In this document: one piece after another, positions 1 through 6,613 of the stretch | Numbering within the stretch: the stretch's first letter is position 1 | Layout of the letters: the number at the start of each line of letters is the position of its first letter | Assembly (NCBI RefSeq): GCF_000935215.1 | Contig: NZ_JXXD01000097.1 | Location: 1-32,316, forward strand | DNA: 32,316 nucleotides | Reading direction: 5' to 3' | Source of the DNA: Stutzerimonas stutzeri | GTDB lineage: Bacteria > Pseudomonadota > Gammaproteobacteria > Pseudomonadales > Pseudomonadaceae | Program-made: the position numbers and the translations under genes | The notes under the pieces: generated by a model | Told to the model about the DNA's origin: nothing | The model's input: the letters and a program-made list of their open reading frames with translations, nothing else | Databases searched by the model: none

Positions 1-16
1 CAAATCCAGGAAAGGC

Positions 17-51
17 AAACCCCCAAAGGGGGGTTGCCCCCCTGGGGGTTT
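17..51 (-). promoter_or_regulatory. GC-rich stem-loop of the repeated leader family (copy A)
   Basis: AAACCCCC at 17-24 pairs with GGGGGTTT at 44-51, and GGGGGG at 28-33 pairs with CCCCCC at 37-42, leaving a 3-nt loop. It lies just after the stop codon of the 70-330 gene in the leftward direction, so it should lead the next gene to the left, outside the window. There is no U-tract on the leftward side, so it is not a standard intrinsic terminator. Confidence 0.6.
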
Positions 52-69
52 GGTTCGTCAGCCAGTACG

Positions 70-330
70 TCAGCCGGCGATGCCCTGGCGCAGTAAGCGC
101 AGAGCGTTGGTTTTGCTAGCACCGAACATTTCGACTCTCGTCTCCATGTGCGGAGCTGCTTGCACCACCTCAAAGAGGCGGCAGGTTTGCTCATTCACAG
201 GCCGGTTTTCATCGCCGTACCAGCTCAGGAGCTGGTCGAACAGCCGTTGACCGCAAATTTGCGGGGTGGGGCCAAACACGGCGATATTTCGGCCAGAAGG
301 AACCAGCTTGAGGATCGCCATGTAGCTCAT
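70..330 (-). CDS. small protein of unknown function (86 aa)
   Basis: I do not recognise this 86-residue soluble protein. The start ATG at 330 overlaps the stop of the upstream gene in an ATGA arrangement, so it is very likely translated by coupling to that gene; a second in-frame ATG lies three codons later. No signal peptide or membrane segment is visible. It has two cysteines (in TPQICGQ and EQTCRLF) and a basic C-terminus. It is the last gene of a three-gene overlapping set (811-990, 327-830, 70-330), which implies the three products are made together and may act together. The strand is supported by the coupling and by the stem-loop leaders on both sides. Confidence 0.7.
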   Translation of the reverse strand: MSYMAILKLVPSGRNIAVFGPTPQICGQRLFDQLLSWYGDENRPVNEQTCRLFEVVQAAPHMETRVEMFGASKTNALRLLRQGIAG

Positions 331-830
331 GCGGCGCTCCTGTATCGCTGGTCAATTTCGGCGTAACGGTCGTTGGCTTCCTGCCAGCTCAGCCGGCCTG
401 CATTGCAGGCCTGAATCACTGCACAAACTTCCATCCCGCGCTGCCATTCAGTTGTGCAAGACAATCGCTCCAGCGCTCCCATGTCAGGGATCATGAAGCC
501 ATCATCGAGCATGTCGCCAATGCACAGCTCGGCGGTGTCCTGGGTGCAATGACCCGTGAAACCATCCTTACCGAACATCGTCCAGCGGTACCGTCCGGGC
601 TCGGAAGAATCTTCGGAAAGAATCCCCCACGAGTCAGTTCGGCAGTGCTTGAGCGTCAACCCAAGCCCGTGGACCGCGTACAGGCCCAGTAAGGATTCCA
701 GGGAAAGAATCTTCCTCTGGATCTCTCCGGCCATTTCAGTAACCAGGCTGCGCTGAGCCAGATCACCAGCTTCAAGCTCCTGCCAGATGGCAAGAGACTC
801 TTTAAGCGATTCAACCGTTGAAGGACGCAT
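327..830 (-). CDS. hypothetical protein (167 aa)
   Basis: I do not recognise this protein. I chose the ATG at 830 (MRPSTVESL) rather than upstream in-frame starts because a strong GGAGGT ribosome binding site lies six bases before it, and upstream codons would overlap the preceding small gene almost fully. The N-terminal half is predicted mostly helical (LKESLAIWQELEAGD), the middle holds a GRYRWTMFGKDGF strand-rich patch, and the C-terminal half has several cysteines (CTQDTAELC, LSCTTEW, CAVIQAC). The first 20 bases overlap the end of the 811-990 gene and the last 4 overlap the 70-330 gene. Probably cytoplasmic. Confidence 0.75.
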   Translation of the reverse strand: MRPSTVESLKESLAIWQELEAGDLAQRSLVTEMAGEIQRKILSLESLLGLYAVHGLGLTLKHCRTDSWGILSEDSSEPGRYRWTMFGKDGFTGHCTQDTAELCIGDMLDDGFMIPDMGALERLSCTTEWQRGMEVCAVIQACNAGRLSWQEANDRYAEIDQRYRSAA

Positions 831-990
831 GGCGACCTCCATTTGCAGCACCCATTGCAAACCCAGGAAAGCCCCCATTGAGAGTCTTCTGGGCCTTTTC
901 AACTGCTTCATTGAAGCTGTTGGCTTGGCACTGAAAGCGGGTGTAACGCTTGGTACGCATATCGCACATAGCGAGTATGTAAGTACGCAT
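811..990 (-). CDS. small protein of unknown function (59 aa)
   Basis: This 59-codon gene begins MRTYILAMCDMRTKRYTRFQ and ends ANGGRHASFNG. An AAAGGAGAAA Shine-Dalgarno precedes the ATG by a few bases, and the gene follows a member of the stem-loop leader family. It overlaps the start of the 327-830 gene by 20 bases in another frame. The sequence FQCQANSFNEAVEKAQ looks like a small alpha/beta fold with a terminal helix; no membrane segment. Function unknown. Short but well supported by its ribosome site and its leader. Confidence 0.65.
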   Translation of the reverse strand: MRTYILAMCDMRTKRYTRFQCQANSFNEAVEKAQKTLNGGFPGFAMGAANGGRHASFNG

Positions 991-998
991 TTTAATTT

Positions 999-1054
999 CT
1001 CCTTTTCATCCCTGAAACGGAGCAATCCCCTGTAGGGAAAGTCCCTACAGGGTT
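999..1054 (-). promoter_or_regulatory. two-part stem-loop leader (copy B) of the 811-990 gene
   Basis: A 10-bp stem, CCCTGTAGGG (1028-1037) with CCCTACAGGG (1043-1052), carries flanking AA/TT bases of the family outer stem. Between it and the start codon, CTCC at 999-1002, inside the leftward GGAG ribosome site, can pair with GGAG at 1019-1022. A competing small hairpin of TTTC/GAAA in the same interval also covers the ribosome site. Confidence 0.55.
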
Positions 1055-1100
1055 AGATTTATCTGATCAACTTATACGCAGTCAGATGGGTTATTTAAAC

Positions 1101-1730
1101 TCAGGAATAGACACGCTGATAATTGCCAGCCTGTATCATTGCCTGATGCTGATTACTTAGATGATCCAGAACGCCATTTGTCATTGGATCGCTACCAAAG
1201 AATCCCCAGCAGCTATCAACAACTTCGTCATCCTCGATCACTTGATACCCCCAAACATTCCCCGTCAGGTATTGATCGTATGATTCGACCTCTCCGTCCA
1301 GATATGTTTCCAGCTTCTCAATGCGCGGCTTCGTGAGATGTTTCCAACCAAGCTCGGAGCGGGCTTTATCTTTAGACACAAAGATAAAGCCAACCTTGCC
1401 ACTGTCCCATCGACAGCTAAAAGGGGAGGTTTTCATTGTGATGCCAGAGTGATCATAAAGATAAAGTGGAAGCATAATTGCTTGCCCCGTCATCTCCAGC
1501 GCACGCTCAACATCTGGGATGTGATTGGCATTGAAATCGATCTGCCCCAGCTGCTTATCAGACAGGTGCTTGTAGATCACTTCCAATGCTTTCGCAGCCC
1601 CATTCTCATCACCCAAACGATAGCGCCGATGAGCGCATACCATCGATCCTAAGTTGTCCCATTCACGCGGACTTTCTGCGTCATGGTCATGGACGAGTTT
1701 GATGATGCAGCTTGAGTTAGCAGTTGCCAT
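1101..1730 (-). CDS. conserved phage/plasmid protein of unknown function (209 aa)
   Basis: A 209-aa cytoplasmic protein. The N-terminal stretch containing ESPREWDNLGSMVCAHRRY matches from memory a motif common to uncharacterised phage and plasmid proteins, but I know no function for that family. The middle contains LPLYLYDHSGITMKTSPFSC, and the C-terminal half is acidic. The start ATG at 1730 has an AAAAGGAAAA ribosome site. The site and the start codon lie inside a long inverted repeat (1722-1763), so translation initiation may be structurally controlled. The gene sits alone between two leader stem-loops. Confidence 0.85.
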   Translation of the reverse strand: MATANSSCIIKLVHDHDAESPREWDNLGSMVCAHRRYRLGDENGAAKALEVIYKHLSDKQLGQIDFNANHIPDVERALEMTGQAIMLPLYLYDHSGITMKTSPFSCRWDSGKVGFIFVSKDKARSELGWKHLTKPRIEKLETYLDGEVESYDQYLTGNVWGYQVIEDDEVVDSCWGFFGSDPMTNGVLDHLSNQHQAMIQAGNYQRVYS

Positions 1731-1796
1731 TTCGTTTTCCTTTTCAGTACGACGAAGGCAACTAACCCCTGAGGGGCAGGTGCCCCGTCAGGGTTT
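1722..1796 (-). promoter_or_regulatory. two-part leader (copy C) with ribosome-site-sequestering stem
   Basis: First hairpin: AACCC (1764-1768) with GGGTT (1791-1795), TGA (1770-1772) with TCA (1788-1790), and GGGG (1773-1776) with CCCC (1783-1786). Second stem: AGTTGCC (1722-1728) with GGCAACT (1757-1763), continued across a small bulge by TTCGT (1731-1735) with ACGAA (1752-1756). This 12-bp second stem encloses the ribosome binding site and the ATG of the 1101-1730 gene. It is the longest sequestering stem in the family apart from copy P. Confidence 0.65.
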
Positions 1797-1814
1797 ATTG
1801 TGAGTTCGCTGCTC

Positions 1815-1859
1815 TTAGTTAAAGAACAGCATGATCAGGTTGATAATAATCTCAGCCAT
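1815..1859 (-). CDS. putative 14-residue hydrophobic peptide
   Basis: A 14-codon frame (MAEIIINLIMLFFN) starts at 1859 with a GAGGAA Shine-Dalgarno about seven bases upstream. It fills the place where a gene belongs in the array: leader stem-loop (1888-1920), ribosome site, ATG, short frame, then the next leader stem-loop (1764-1796). It would be a membrane-partitioning peptide with one acidic residue. It could equally be a spurious frame; the support is its position and ribosome site only. Confidence 0.3.
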   Translation of the reverse strand: MAEIIINLIMLFFN

Positions 1860-1869
1860 CTCAGTTTCC

Positions 1870-2112
1870 TCATTTATTGCCAGCAGCAGCCCTGTGCAAA
1901 GGGATGCCCTGCACAGGGTTGGTTGGAGACTCCGGGTTATCCCAAATCGCAAGACACTCGGAGCAGATTTTGTTTCTGTAGCCAGTCTTTTCCAGAAGCT
2001 GAACATTGGGGTGAAAAACCTCTTCTCCCTTTCTGAACACTTCTGATCGTGTCTGGCTACAGAACGTATTGCCTTCTAACAGGGATCTGATCGATAGATG
2101 AACCATCGTCAT
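1870..2112 (-). CDS. small cysteine-containing protein (80 aa)
   Basis: The start ATG at 2112 overlaps the recT stop codon (ATGA), and the recT end supplies a CAGGGTGA ribosome site, so translation is probably coupled to recT. The 80-residue product carries KICSECLAIWDN, a CxxC pair, plus one earlier cysteine (C18). One pair is too little to claim a zinc finger. Its last codons are formed by the copy D stem-loop (1888-1920), so the leader hairpin of the next segment overlaps coding sequence. Function unknown; coupling to recT suggests a link to recombination or DNA metabolism. Confidence 0.6.
   Translation of the reverse strand: MTMVHLSIRSLLEGNTFCSQTRSEVFRKGEEVFHPNVQLLEKTGYRNKICSECLAIWDNPESPTNPVQGIPLHRAAAGNK
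1888..1920 (-). promoter_or_regulatory. GC-rich stem-loop of the leader family (copy D)
   Basis: CCCTGTGC (1890-1897) pairs perfectly with GCACAGGG (1911-1918), and an inner GGG (1901-1903) pairs with CCC (1907-1909). It lies at the 3' end of the 1870-2112 gene and in front of the 14-codon frame 1815-1859. Confidence 0.55.
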
Positions 2113-3194
2113 TCACCCTGAGCAGCTTGGTATTCCGCAGTAGACAGGAGTCGCAGAACGTAATCACGAGCCTCAACAGGCCACGAACTTACATAATCAC
2201 GCGCTGCTTTCCAGCCTTGCGACTCACGCGCCCGCTTGACCACCTCTTGAGCCTTCTTCAGGACTTTGGGAGGTAAATCTACAGGTGCTTGGCTCTCATC
2301 ATTTGAAGCCTGAAGCACTTCGCCTTCCAGCGGTTCTGCGACCTGAGCTTGAGCATCTTCAGGCTCAACTTGCGTTGTCTCAGATGCCGGCACCTGCTCT
2401 TCAACCTCATTCGAGGTCGGGAGTGGCTGGGCTTCATCGACTACTTCAGCTGCACCCATATAACGCTCTACAACAGAGATCGGGACATCATGAGATGCAA
2501 ACCCCTCCCCTGCCGTTGTGTTGAGATACTGAATAACCGTGTCGAGTTTTTCGCCGACTTGAGGCCAGTATTTCTTAGCGATTTTGATGCCGGTTTTTTT
2601 GAACATGGAAGTTTCGAAGTCAACCCAAGGGCCTTTCTTCTTGCGCTTCCACAAATCACTTGCATCACGCGCTTTGTAGATCTCCTTGGCTGTTACAGCT
2701 TCCACATGGACCCGGCCATCAGGCAGGGTTACTTCCACATAGACACCACGGAATTCACCGCGCTCTTCAGTGTCGAACGGATCGAATTCATGCACAGGGC
2801 TATGACGCTTACCCTTGTACTTAAACTGATCATTCGAGTAGACCAACTCAACAATACAGTCACGTATTGCGCCGTCATTTACAGCGGTTTTGATCATGCC
2901 TTTGTATGACACATCCAGAACCACTTGCCCGTCCCGTGGCACCAGGTAGCACAAACCCCTTGCAGGGTTCAGCGTTAGGCCACAGGCGGCCACTTGGCCA
3001 AATGCATTGCGAAGAGACAGCGGATTGTTGATAGCGACAGTGCACAGGTAGTCATTGTTCATCATGGCTTGAGCTGCATAAAGCATCTCTTGCTTGAACA
3101 CGACATCTGTTTTTGCTGCCTTCACCAACTCAAGAAACTTATCCTCTTGCTTTGCAATTACGGCTACAGCGTTTTGATAGTTAGCACTAGACAT
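2109..3194 (-). CDS. recT: RecT-family single-strand annealing protein
   Basis: A 361-aa protein of the RecT family, which anneals complementary single strands in phage-type recombination. Family hallmarks run from about residue 35 to 245: helices with AAQAMMNNDYLCTVAINNP, then LRNAFGQVAACGLTLNPARG, LCYLVPRDGQVVLDVSYKGM, and a WKRKKKGPW/MFKKTGIKIAKKYWP basic segment. From about residue 250 an acidic, Pro/Glu/Gln-rich tail follows, ending in a helical basic segment (KVLKKAQEVVKRARES). I chose the ATG at 3194 (MSSANYQNAV), with a GGGGG ribosome site; the upstream in-frame codons fall in the terminator hairpin. It lies directly behind ssb, a common pairing. No recE-type exonuclease is visible nearby. 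Confidence 0.9.
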   Translation of the reverse strand: MSSANYQNAVAVIAKQEDKFLELVKAAKTDVVFKQEMLYAAQAMMNNDYLCTVAINNPLSLRNAFGQVAACGLTLNPARGLCYLVPRDGQVVLDVSYKGMIKTAVNDGAIRDCIVELVYSNDQFKYKGKRHSPVHEFDPFDTEERGEFRGVYVEVTLPDGRVHVEAVTAKEIYKARDASDLWKRKKKGPWVDFETSMFKKTGIKIAKKYWPQVGEKLDTVIQYLNTTAGEGFASHDVPISVVERYMGAAEVVDEAQPLPTSNEVEEQVPASETTQVEPEDAQAQVAEPLEGEVLQASNDESQAPVDLPPKVLKKAQEVVKRARESQGWKAARDYVSSWPVEARDYVLRLLSTAEYQAAQGE

Positions 3195-3211
3195 TTTGAA
3201 ACCCCCTGAAC

Positions 3212-3233
3212 AAAAACGCGCCCGAAGGCGCGT
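3212..3233 (-). terminator. intrinsic terminator between ssb and recT
   Basis: In the leftward direction ACGCGCC-ttcg-GGCGCGT (3216-3233) is followed by a run of five T (3212-3216 region). It has a perfect 7-bp stem with a UUCG loop. It probably lowers recT transcription relative to ssb. Confidence 0.85.
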
Positions 3234-3257
3234 ATTTATTTGCAACTGATTGACCCG

Positions 3258-3779
3258 TTAGATGATGTTCAGAAGAACTCGGCTAATGGGCGCAAAGGGG
3301 ATGTCATCGTCAAACGAATCGTAATGCGGATCAGAAGTCGGCGTTTGAGTCGGTTGACGGTTGGGTTGCTGCGGAGAACGCTGGGCTTGATTCCTCCCGC
3401 TAGAGCGAGGAGCACCATCACCACCGTTATCTGCCTGCTTACCGCCAAGGAGCTGCATGGTGCCTTGCATATCAACCACAATCTCAGTGGTATAACGCTT
3501 GACTCCATCCTTCTCCCATTCGCGGGTTTGTAGTCTGCCTTCGATATAGCACTGCGAGCCCTTACGAAGGTACTCACCGGCAATCTCAGCAACCTTCCCA
3601 AATAGCACAACACGGTGCCACTCGGTTCTTTCTTGAAGCTGACCAGACTGTTTGTCCTTCCAGCTATCGGTAGTTGCCAATGTGATATTGGTAACCGCGT
3701 TCCCGTTGGGCATGTAGCGAGTTTCAGGATCACCGCCAACATTGCCGATAAGGATTACTTTGTTTACGCTACGAGCCAT
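3258..3779 (-). CDS. ssb: single-stranded DNA-binding protein with extended C-terminus
   Basis: A 173-aa SSB that coats single-stranded DNA. The OB fold spans about residues 1-110 ([19 protein letters not shown], then [20 protein letters not shown] and [19 protein letters not shown]). A Gln/Pro/Asn-rich linker follows, then the acidic tip DSFDDDIPF. Normally the protein ends at the phenylalanine, whose free carboxylate docks into partner proteins; here it continues with [12 protein letters not shown] chose the ATG at 3779 because of the GGAGAA ribosome site. It lies upstream of recT and has a leader stem-loop at 3817-3854. Confidence 0.95.
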   Translation of the reverse strand: MARSVNKVILIGNVGGDPETRYMPNGNAVTNITLATTDSWKDKQSGQLQERTEWHRVVLFGKVAEIAGEYLRKGSQCYIEGRLQTREWEKDGVKRYTTEIVVDMQGTMQLLGGKQADNGGDGAPRSSGRNQAQRSPQQPNRQPTQTPTSDPHYDSFDDDIPFAPISRVLLNII

Positions 3780-3816
3780 GATTATTCTCCAACCAGAGTA
3801 AAACACAGGGCGACGT

Positions 3817-3854
3817 AAACCCCTGACGGGGAATATCGCTGCCCCGAAAGGTTT
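3817..3854 (-). promoter_or_regulatory. GC-rich stem-loop of the leader family (copy E), ssb leader
   Basis: AAACC (3817-3821) pairs with GGTTT (3850-3854), and GGGG (3828-3831) pairs with CCCC (3842-3845), with internal loops. In this copy the ribosome-site pairing is weak (CTC/GAG only), so it is the least convincing sequestering member. Confidence 0.45.
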
Positions 3855-4184
3855 TCATTTCAATTAGTTAGGTTGTATTTGACAGACGGCCAACTTGCCG
3901 ACCATGCACCGAGGTGCATGACTAAATCGATCTGCACATGCAGAACGACTTAATTTGGAGAATCTTGACAGGCTCGTGGCCCAAGGCGCGTGAGTGAAGC
4001 TGCGCTTTCTGAGGTAATCGCCATTAAGGCTTGGCGAAAGCATGCCCCCAATCGCGCTAATGCGCAAGAGGGTATGCCACGATCTTAGAATGTTTTTATC
4101 TTACAAAGATCGTGTAGGTTTAGCCGCCTCATCGCGATCTTGTTCCCACAAAATAACCTCATCCCCCGGATCGAGGTTCAACCG
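3855..4184. other. structured intergenic region between divergent operons
   Basis: About 330 bases without a convincing gene separate ssb (leftward) from the lipoprotein operon (rightward). They hold several inverted repeats: CATGCACC-ga-GGTGCATG (3903-3920), TCTGCA-ca-TGCAGA (3931-3944), CATGCCC (4041-4047) with GGGTATG (4070-4076) enclosing GCGC-taat-GCGC, and ACGATCTT (4079-4086) with AAGATCGT (4106-4113). The region should contain both promoters and candidate operators. I could not place a clear sigma-70 promoter. A small RNA is also possible. Confidence 0.5.
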
Positions 4185-4769
4185 ATGCATTTCTCTCGAC
4201 TGCGCATACCGCTGGCAATCACCGCAGCCCTCGGCATGCTCTCAGGCTGCTCTAGCAAAGAGCCCGCACCCGAGCCTTATACAGGCGCCCCATTTGAGGT
4301 CCAGCAGTACGAGCCGGATCTACGCGGGCACCACACCAGCTGGGGGCACTCCGGCCGTGGAGGGGCAGCACTGAGAAAGCCGTCCTATCAACCCGTACTC
4401 GGCAGCCCGGATGAGCTGGATACACGCGCTGGCAAGTTGCACCCAGAGCTGCAGAACACCGCGCAAGAGGTTACAGCCAGCATCGCTGTACCACCGGCAC
4501 TACGGTCTGGAACTTGCCTGGATCAACCGGAGGAGAATCAAACGCCGGATCACGTCCGCGTACTGACGCCCAGTGGTCCCGCAGACGCAACTCAGATCGT
4601 GACACTGGCGAACAGCACCGGGTCGGTCAATGACTATATCCGCGTTCGCAACAAGCTCTGCAGCGGCGCCGAACGCCTCACCTACGAAGAGTGGGAAGTT
4701 CTGGTGCATGGCACACCCAAGGACGTACCTCTTCGTCTGCAACCGACCTTCAACAGCCTCGCAAAGTGA
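4185..4769 (+). CDS. putative outer-membrane lipoprotein (194 aa)
   Basis: Begins MHFSRLRIPLAITAALG with a basic n-region and hydrophobic core, ending at lipobox LSGC around residue 22, so it should be a lipidated periplasm-facing protein. I chose the ATG at 4185 for its GAGG ribosome site and because it gives a proper signal peptide. The mature part is Pro/Gly-rich at first, then has two further cysteines (SGTCLDQ, KLCSGAE) that could form a disulfide. The next gene, five bases downstream, encodes a DsbA-like thiol oxidoreductase, which fits. A role in conjugation-pilus assembly (TraV-like) is possible from context, but I see no TraV signature. Confidence 0.75.
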   Translation: MHFSRLRIPLAITAALGMLSGCSSKEPAPEPYTGAPFEVQQYEPDLRGHHTSWGHSGRGGAALRKPSYQPVLGSPDELDTRAGKLHPELQNTAQEVTASIAVPPALRSGTCLDQPEENQTPDHVRVLTPSGPADATQIVTLANSTGSVNDYIRVRNKLCSGAERLTYEEWEVLVHGTPKDVPLRLQPTFNSLAK

Positions 4770-4774
4770 ACCCC

Positions 4775-5581
4775 ATGCCCAGCTCAAAAAACCGACTCCC
4801 TTTGACCGTAGGTCTTTCCGCTCTTTTCGCGGTGGCCGCCCTCGGCGCCAGCGTCATGTACACCGAGCATGCGATCAATCAAGCGATAGCTGAGCAGTTG
4901 CCGGCTGGCGTCGCCGCTGCACTTGACGCGAAAGAGCAGGCCGAGGTCGCGGCTGCCAAGCTACAGATCCTTTCGCAATGGTCTGCCGCCTCAGACATCG
5001 AGGTCAAAGGCCGCAACATCTACGGTAAGGCAGACGCCGAGTTCACCCTTGTGGAGTTCAGCGATCTGGAGTGCCCCTTCTGTAAACGCTTCCATGACAC
5101 ACCTAAGTCACTCGTTGAGCAGGCCGGTGGCAAGATCAACTGGGAGTGGCAGCATTACCCGCTGCAGTTCCACAACCCCACGGCCGCAAAGGCTGCACAC
5201 GCGGCAGAATGTGTCAGCGAAATTGCGGGCAACCAGGCTTTCTGGGCATTCACCGGGCAATGGTTCGAGCGCAGCGCTATGAACGGCCAAGGCATTGATG
5301 ATATCGGTCGGCTGGCACGAGAAGTCGGCGCAGACTCGCAGACATTTGATGCGTGCATGGCCAGCGGAAAGTACAAGCAGAAGATCCAGGATCAGATGGA
5401 TCGCGGTACCGCTATGGGCGTGACGGGCACGCCTGCAACTGTCGTCGTGGACAACACCAATGGCCAGAAGATCCTGGTCAAAGGCGCCCAACCTGCGAAA
5501 GCATTGCTCCAAGCCATAGGCCAGCTGGTAGAGCAGCGAAATCAGCCAGCGTCGCCACCCATCCAGGAAAAGGCTGAATAG
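4775..5581 (+). CDS. DsbA/DsbC-like thiol:disulfide oxidoreductase
   Basis: A 268-aa membrane-anchored periplasmic thioredoxin-fold protein. Residues 8-28 form a signal anchor (LPLTVGLSALFAVAALGASV), an Ala/Glu-rich helical stalk follows, then the fold with FSDLECPFCKRFH (CPFC active site around residue 110) and the cis-proline loop VTGTPATVV near residue 220. Such proteins form or shuffle disulfides in exported conjugation proteins; the cysteine-rich TraN encoded nearby is an obvious client. Translation starts five bases after the lipoprotein stop with only a weak ribosome site, so coupling is likely. A strong terminator follows. Confidence 0.9.
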   Translation: MPSSKNRLPLTVGLSALFAVAALGASVMYTEHAINQAIAEQLPAGVAAALDAKEQAEVAAAKLQILSQWSAASDIEVKGRNIYGKADAEFTLVEFSDLECPFCKRFHDTPKSLVEQAGGKINWEWQHYPLQFHNPTAAKAAHAAECVSEIAGNQAFWAFTGQWFERSAMNGQGIDDIGRLAREVGADSQTFDACMASGKYKQKIQDQMDRGTAMGVTGTPATVVVDNTNGQKILVKGAQPAKALLQAIGQLVEQRNQPASPPIQEKAE

Positions 5582-5600
5582 TCCAGCGCCGACAACAGAG

Positions 5601-5624
5601 CCCCGCATCAAAGCGGGGTTTTTT
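5601..5624 (+). terminator. intrinsic terminator after the DsbA-like gene
   Basis: CCCCGC-atcaaa-GCGGGG is followed by six T. It closes the lipoprotein/DsbA-like operon. Confidence 0.95.
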
Positions 5625-5727
5625 GTGGGCCGCTACCAGCTGCAGAGTTGACGCGCCAAAGCCAAGAATTTGGGAAAACGGCCGCCACTGGTAGCCTTGA
5701 ATAACTTAACCAGGAAGGACAGCGGAC

Positions 5728-6585
5728 ATGATTCACTGCAGCAAAATCAAACTGACACTCGCGCTGACAGCGGCCCTCACCGCCTTGGTAGGGTGCTCAT
5801 CACCAGGCAATACCGTTACCTTCGATCAGCTGCCGGACCCGGCTGCTACACCCAAAGCGAAGTGGTCCGACGCAATGGTCTACATGAATGCCATGCAGAT
5901 TTCGGGCATGCGTGACGTACCACGCGAAATGATGGGCGATGCGTCCTCACAACCGGCCCAAGGTGGAAACAGCACTGGAGTGCTCGATGCTGCAACCTAT
6001 GGCGTAGGTGCCGTGGCGCCGCCATCGGGAATGAGCGGAGGCGCTGTAGCCGGGGTCGGCCTTGGTCTTTTGCTTCTTGGGGGCGGACCTACACAGCCAG
6101 CTCAATTGCCGCAGGTCGTTGCATGGGTCCCATCAGATCTGGCCTCCTCGCCGGAGGAAGCTGTGCAGGTTGCCTTGAATGAGTTCAATAAATCGAGAGC
6201 CGCCGTTTTTCAAAAGCAGCTCCCTCAAGAACTTATCGCTACTGCATATCCCGAGTCGGATAGCCGATCATTTGGTGGCAAGATGCCAAAGGCTTCGAAT
6301 TTAGTGCTGTTCTCAGAAGAGGCGAAAGAGAGTCCAGCATTCATTTCCGCACCGAAATCCTATGGTCCTATCCATATCGTCGGTCACAAGGTTACTGAGG
6401 AATCCATTATCAATGCATCAGGGTTTCGGAATATCCACGAAAGTCGGGCTAACACAGTCGCGCTGTCCGCAGCTCTGCCTGATTGGTTTTTGATTTATGT
6501 CACATCGGCCACACGGTCAAAGTCCGATAAATTGCCGCCTGCAGTGCTGAGAAGCGGAACGCCAAACTACTTCATTGGTAAATAA
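5728..6585 (+). CDS. putative lipoprotein (285 aa)
   Basis: Starts MIHCSKIKLTLALTAALTAL with lipobox LVGC at about residue 23, preceded by a GGAAGGA ribosome site. The mature protein has a Met/Pro-rich first third and a Gly-rich hydrophobic stretch near residues 102-120 (GMSGGAVAGVGLGLLLLGGG) that could insert in a membrane. A mixed alpha/beta domain without recognisable motifs fills the rest. It is transcribed alone, between the 5601-5624 terminator and a shared terminator with traN. It is probably an envelope component of the conjugation apparatus by context; function not recognised. Confidence 0.75.
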   Translation: MIHCSKIKLTLALTAALTALVGCSSPGNTVTFDQLPDPAATPKAKWSDAMVYMNAMQISGMRDVPREMMGDASSQPAQGGNSTGVLDAATYGVGAVAPPSGMSGGAVAGVGLGLLLLGGGPTQPAQLPQVVAWVPSDLASSPEEAVQVALNEFNKSRAAVFQKQLPQELIATAYPESDSRSFGGKMPKASNLVLFSEEAKESPAFISAPKSYGPIHIVGHKVTEESIINASGFRNIHESRANTVALSAALPDWFLIYVTSATRSKSDKLPPAVLRSGTPNYFIGK

Positions 6586-6589
6586 ACGA

Positions 6590-6611
6590 AAGGCCCCTGA
6601 TGGGGCCTTTT
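6590..6611. terminator. bidirectional terminator between convergent genes
   Basis: AAGGCCCC-tgat-GGGGCCTT lies four bases after the lipoprotein stop and just beyond the traN stop. T-rich sequence follows on both sides (TTTTAC rightward, TTTCGTTTATTT leftward), so it can end both transcripts. Confidence 0.9.
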
Positions 6612-6613
6612 AC

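Noticed and set aside
4185..4769. Assignment of this lipoprotein as TraV
   Set aside because: Lipobox and context fit, but no TraV cysteine pattern or length agreement is evident.
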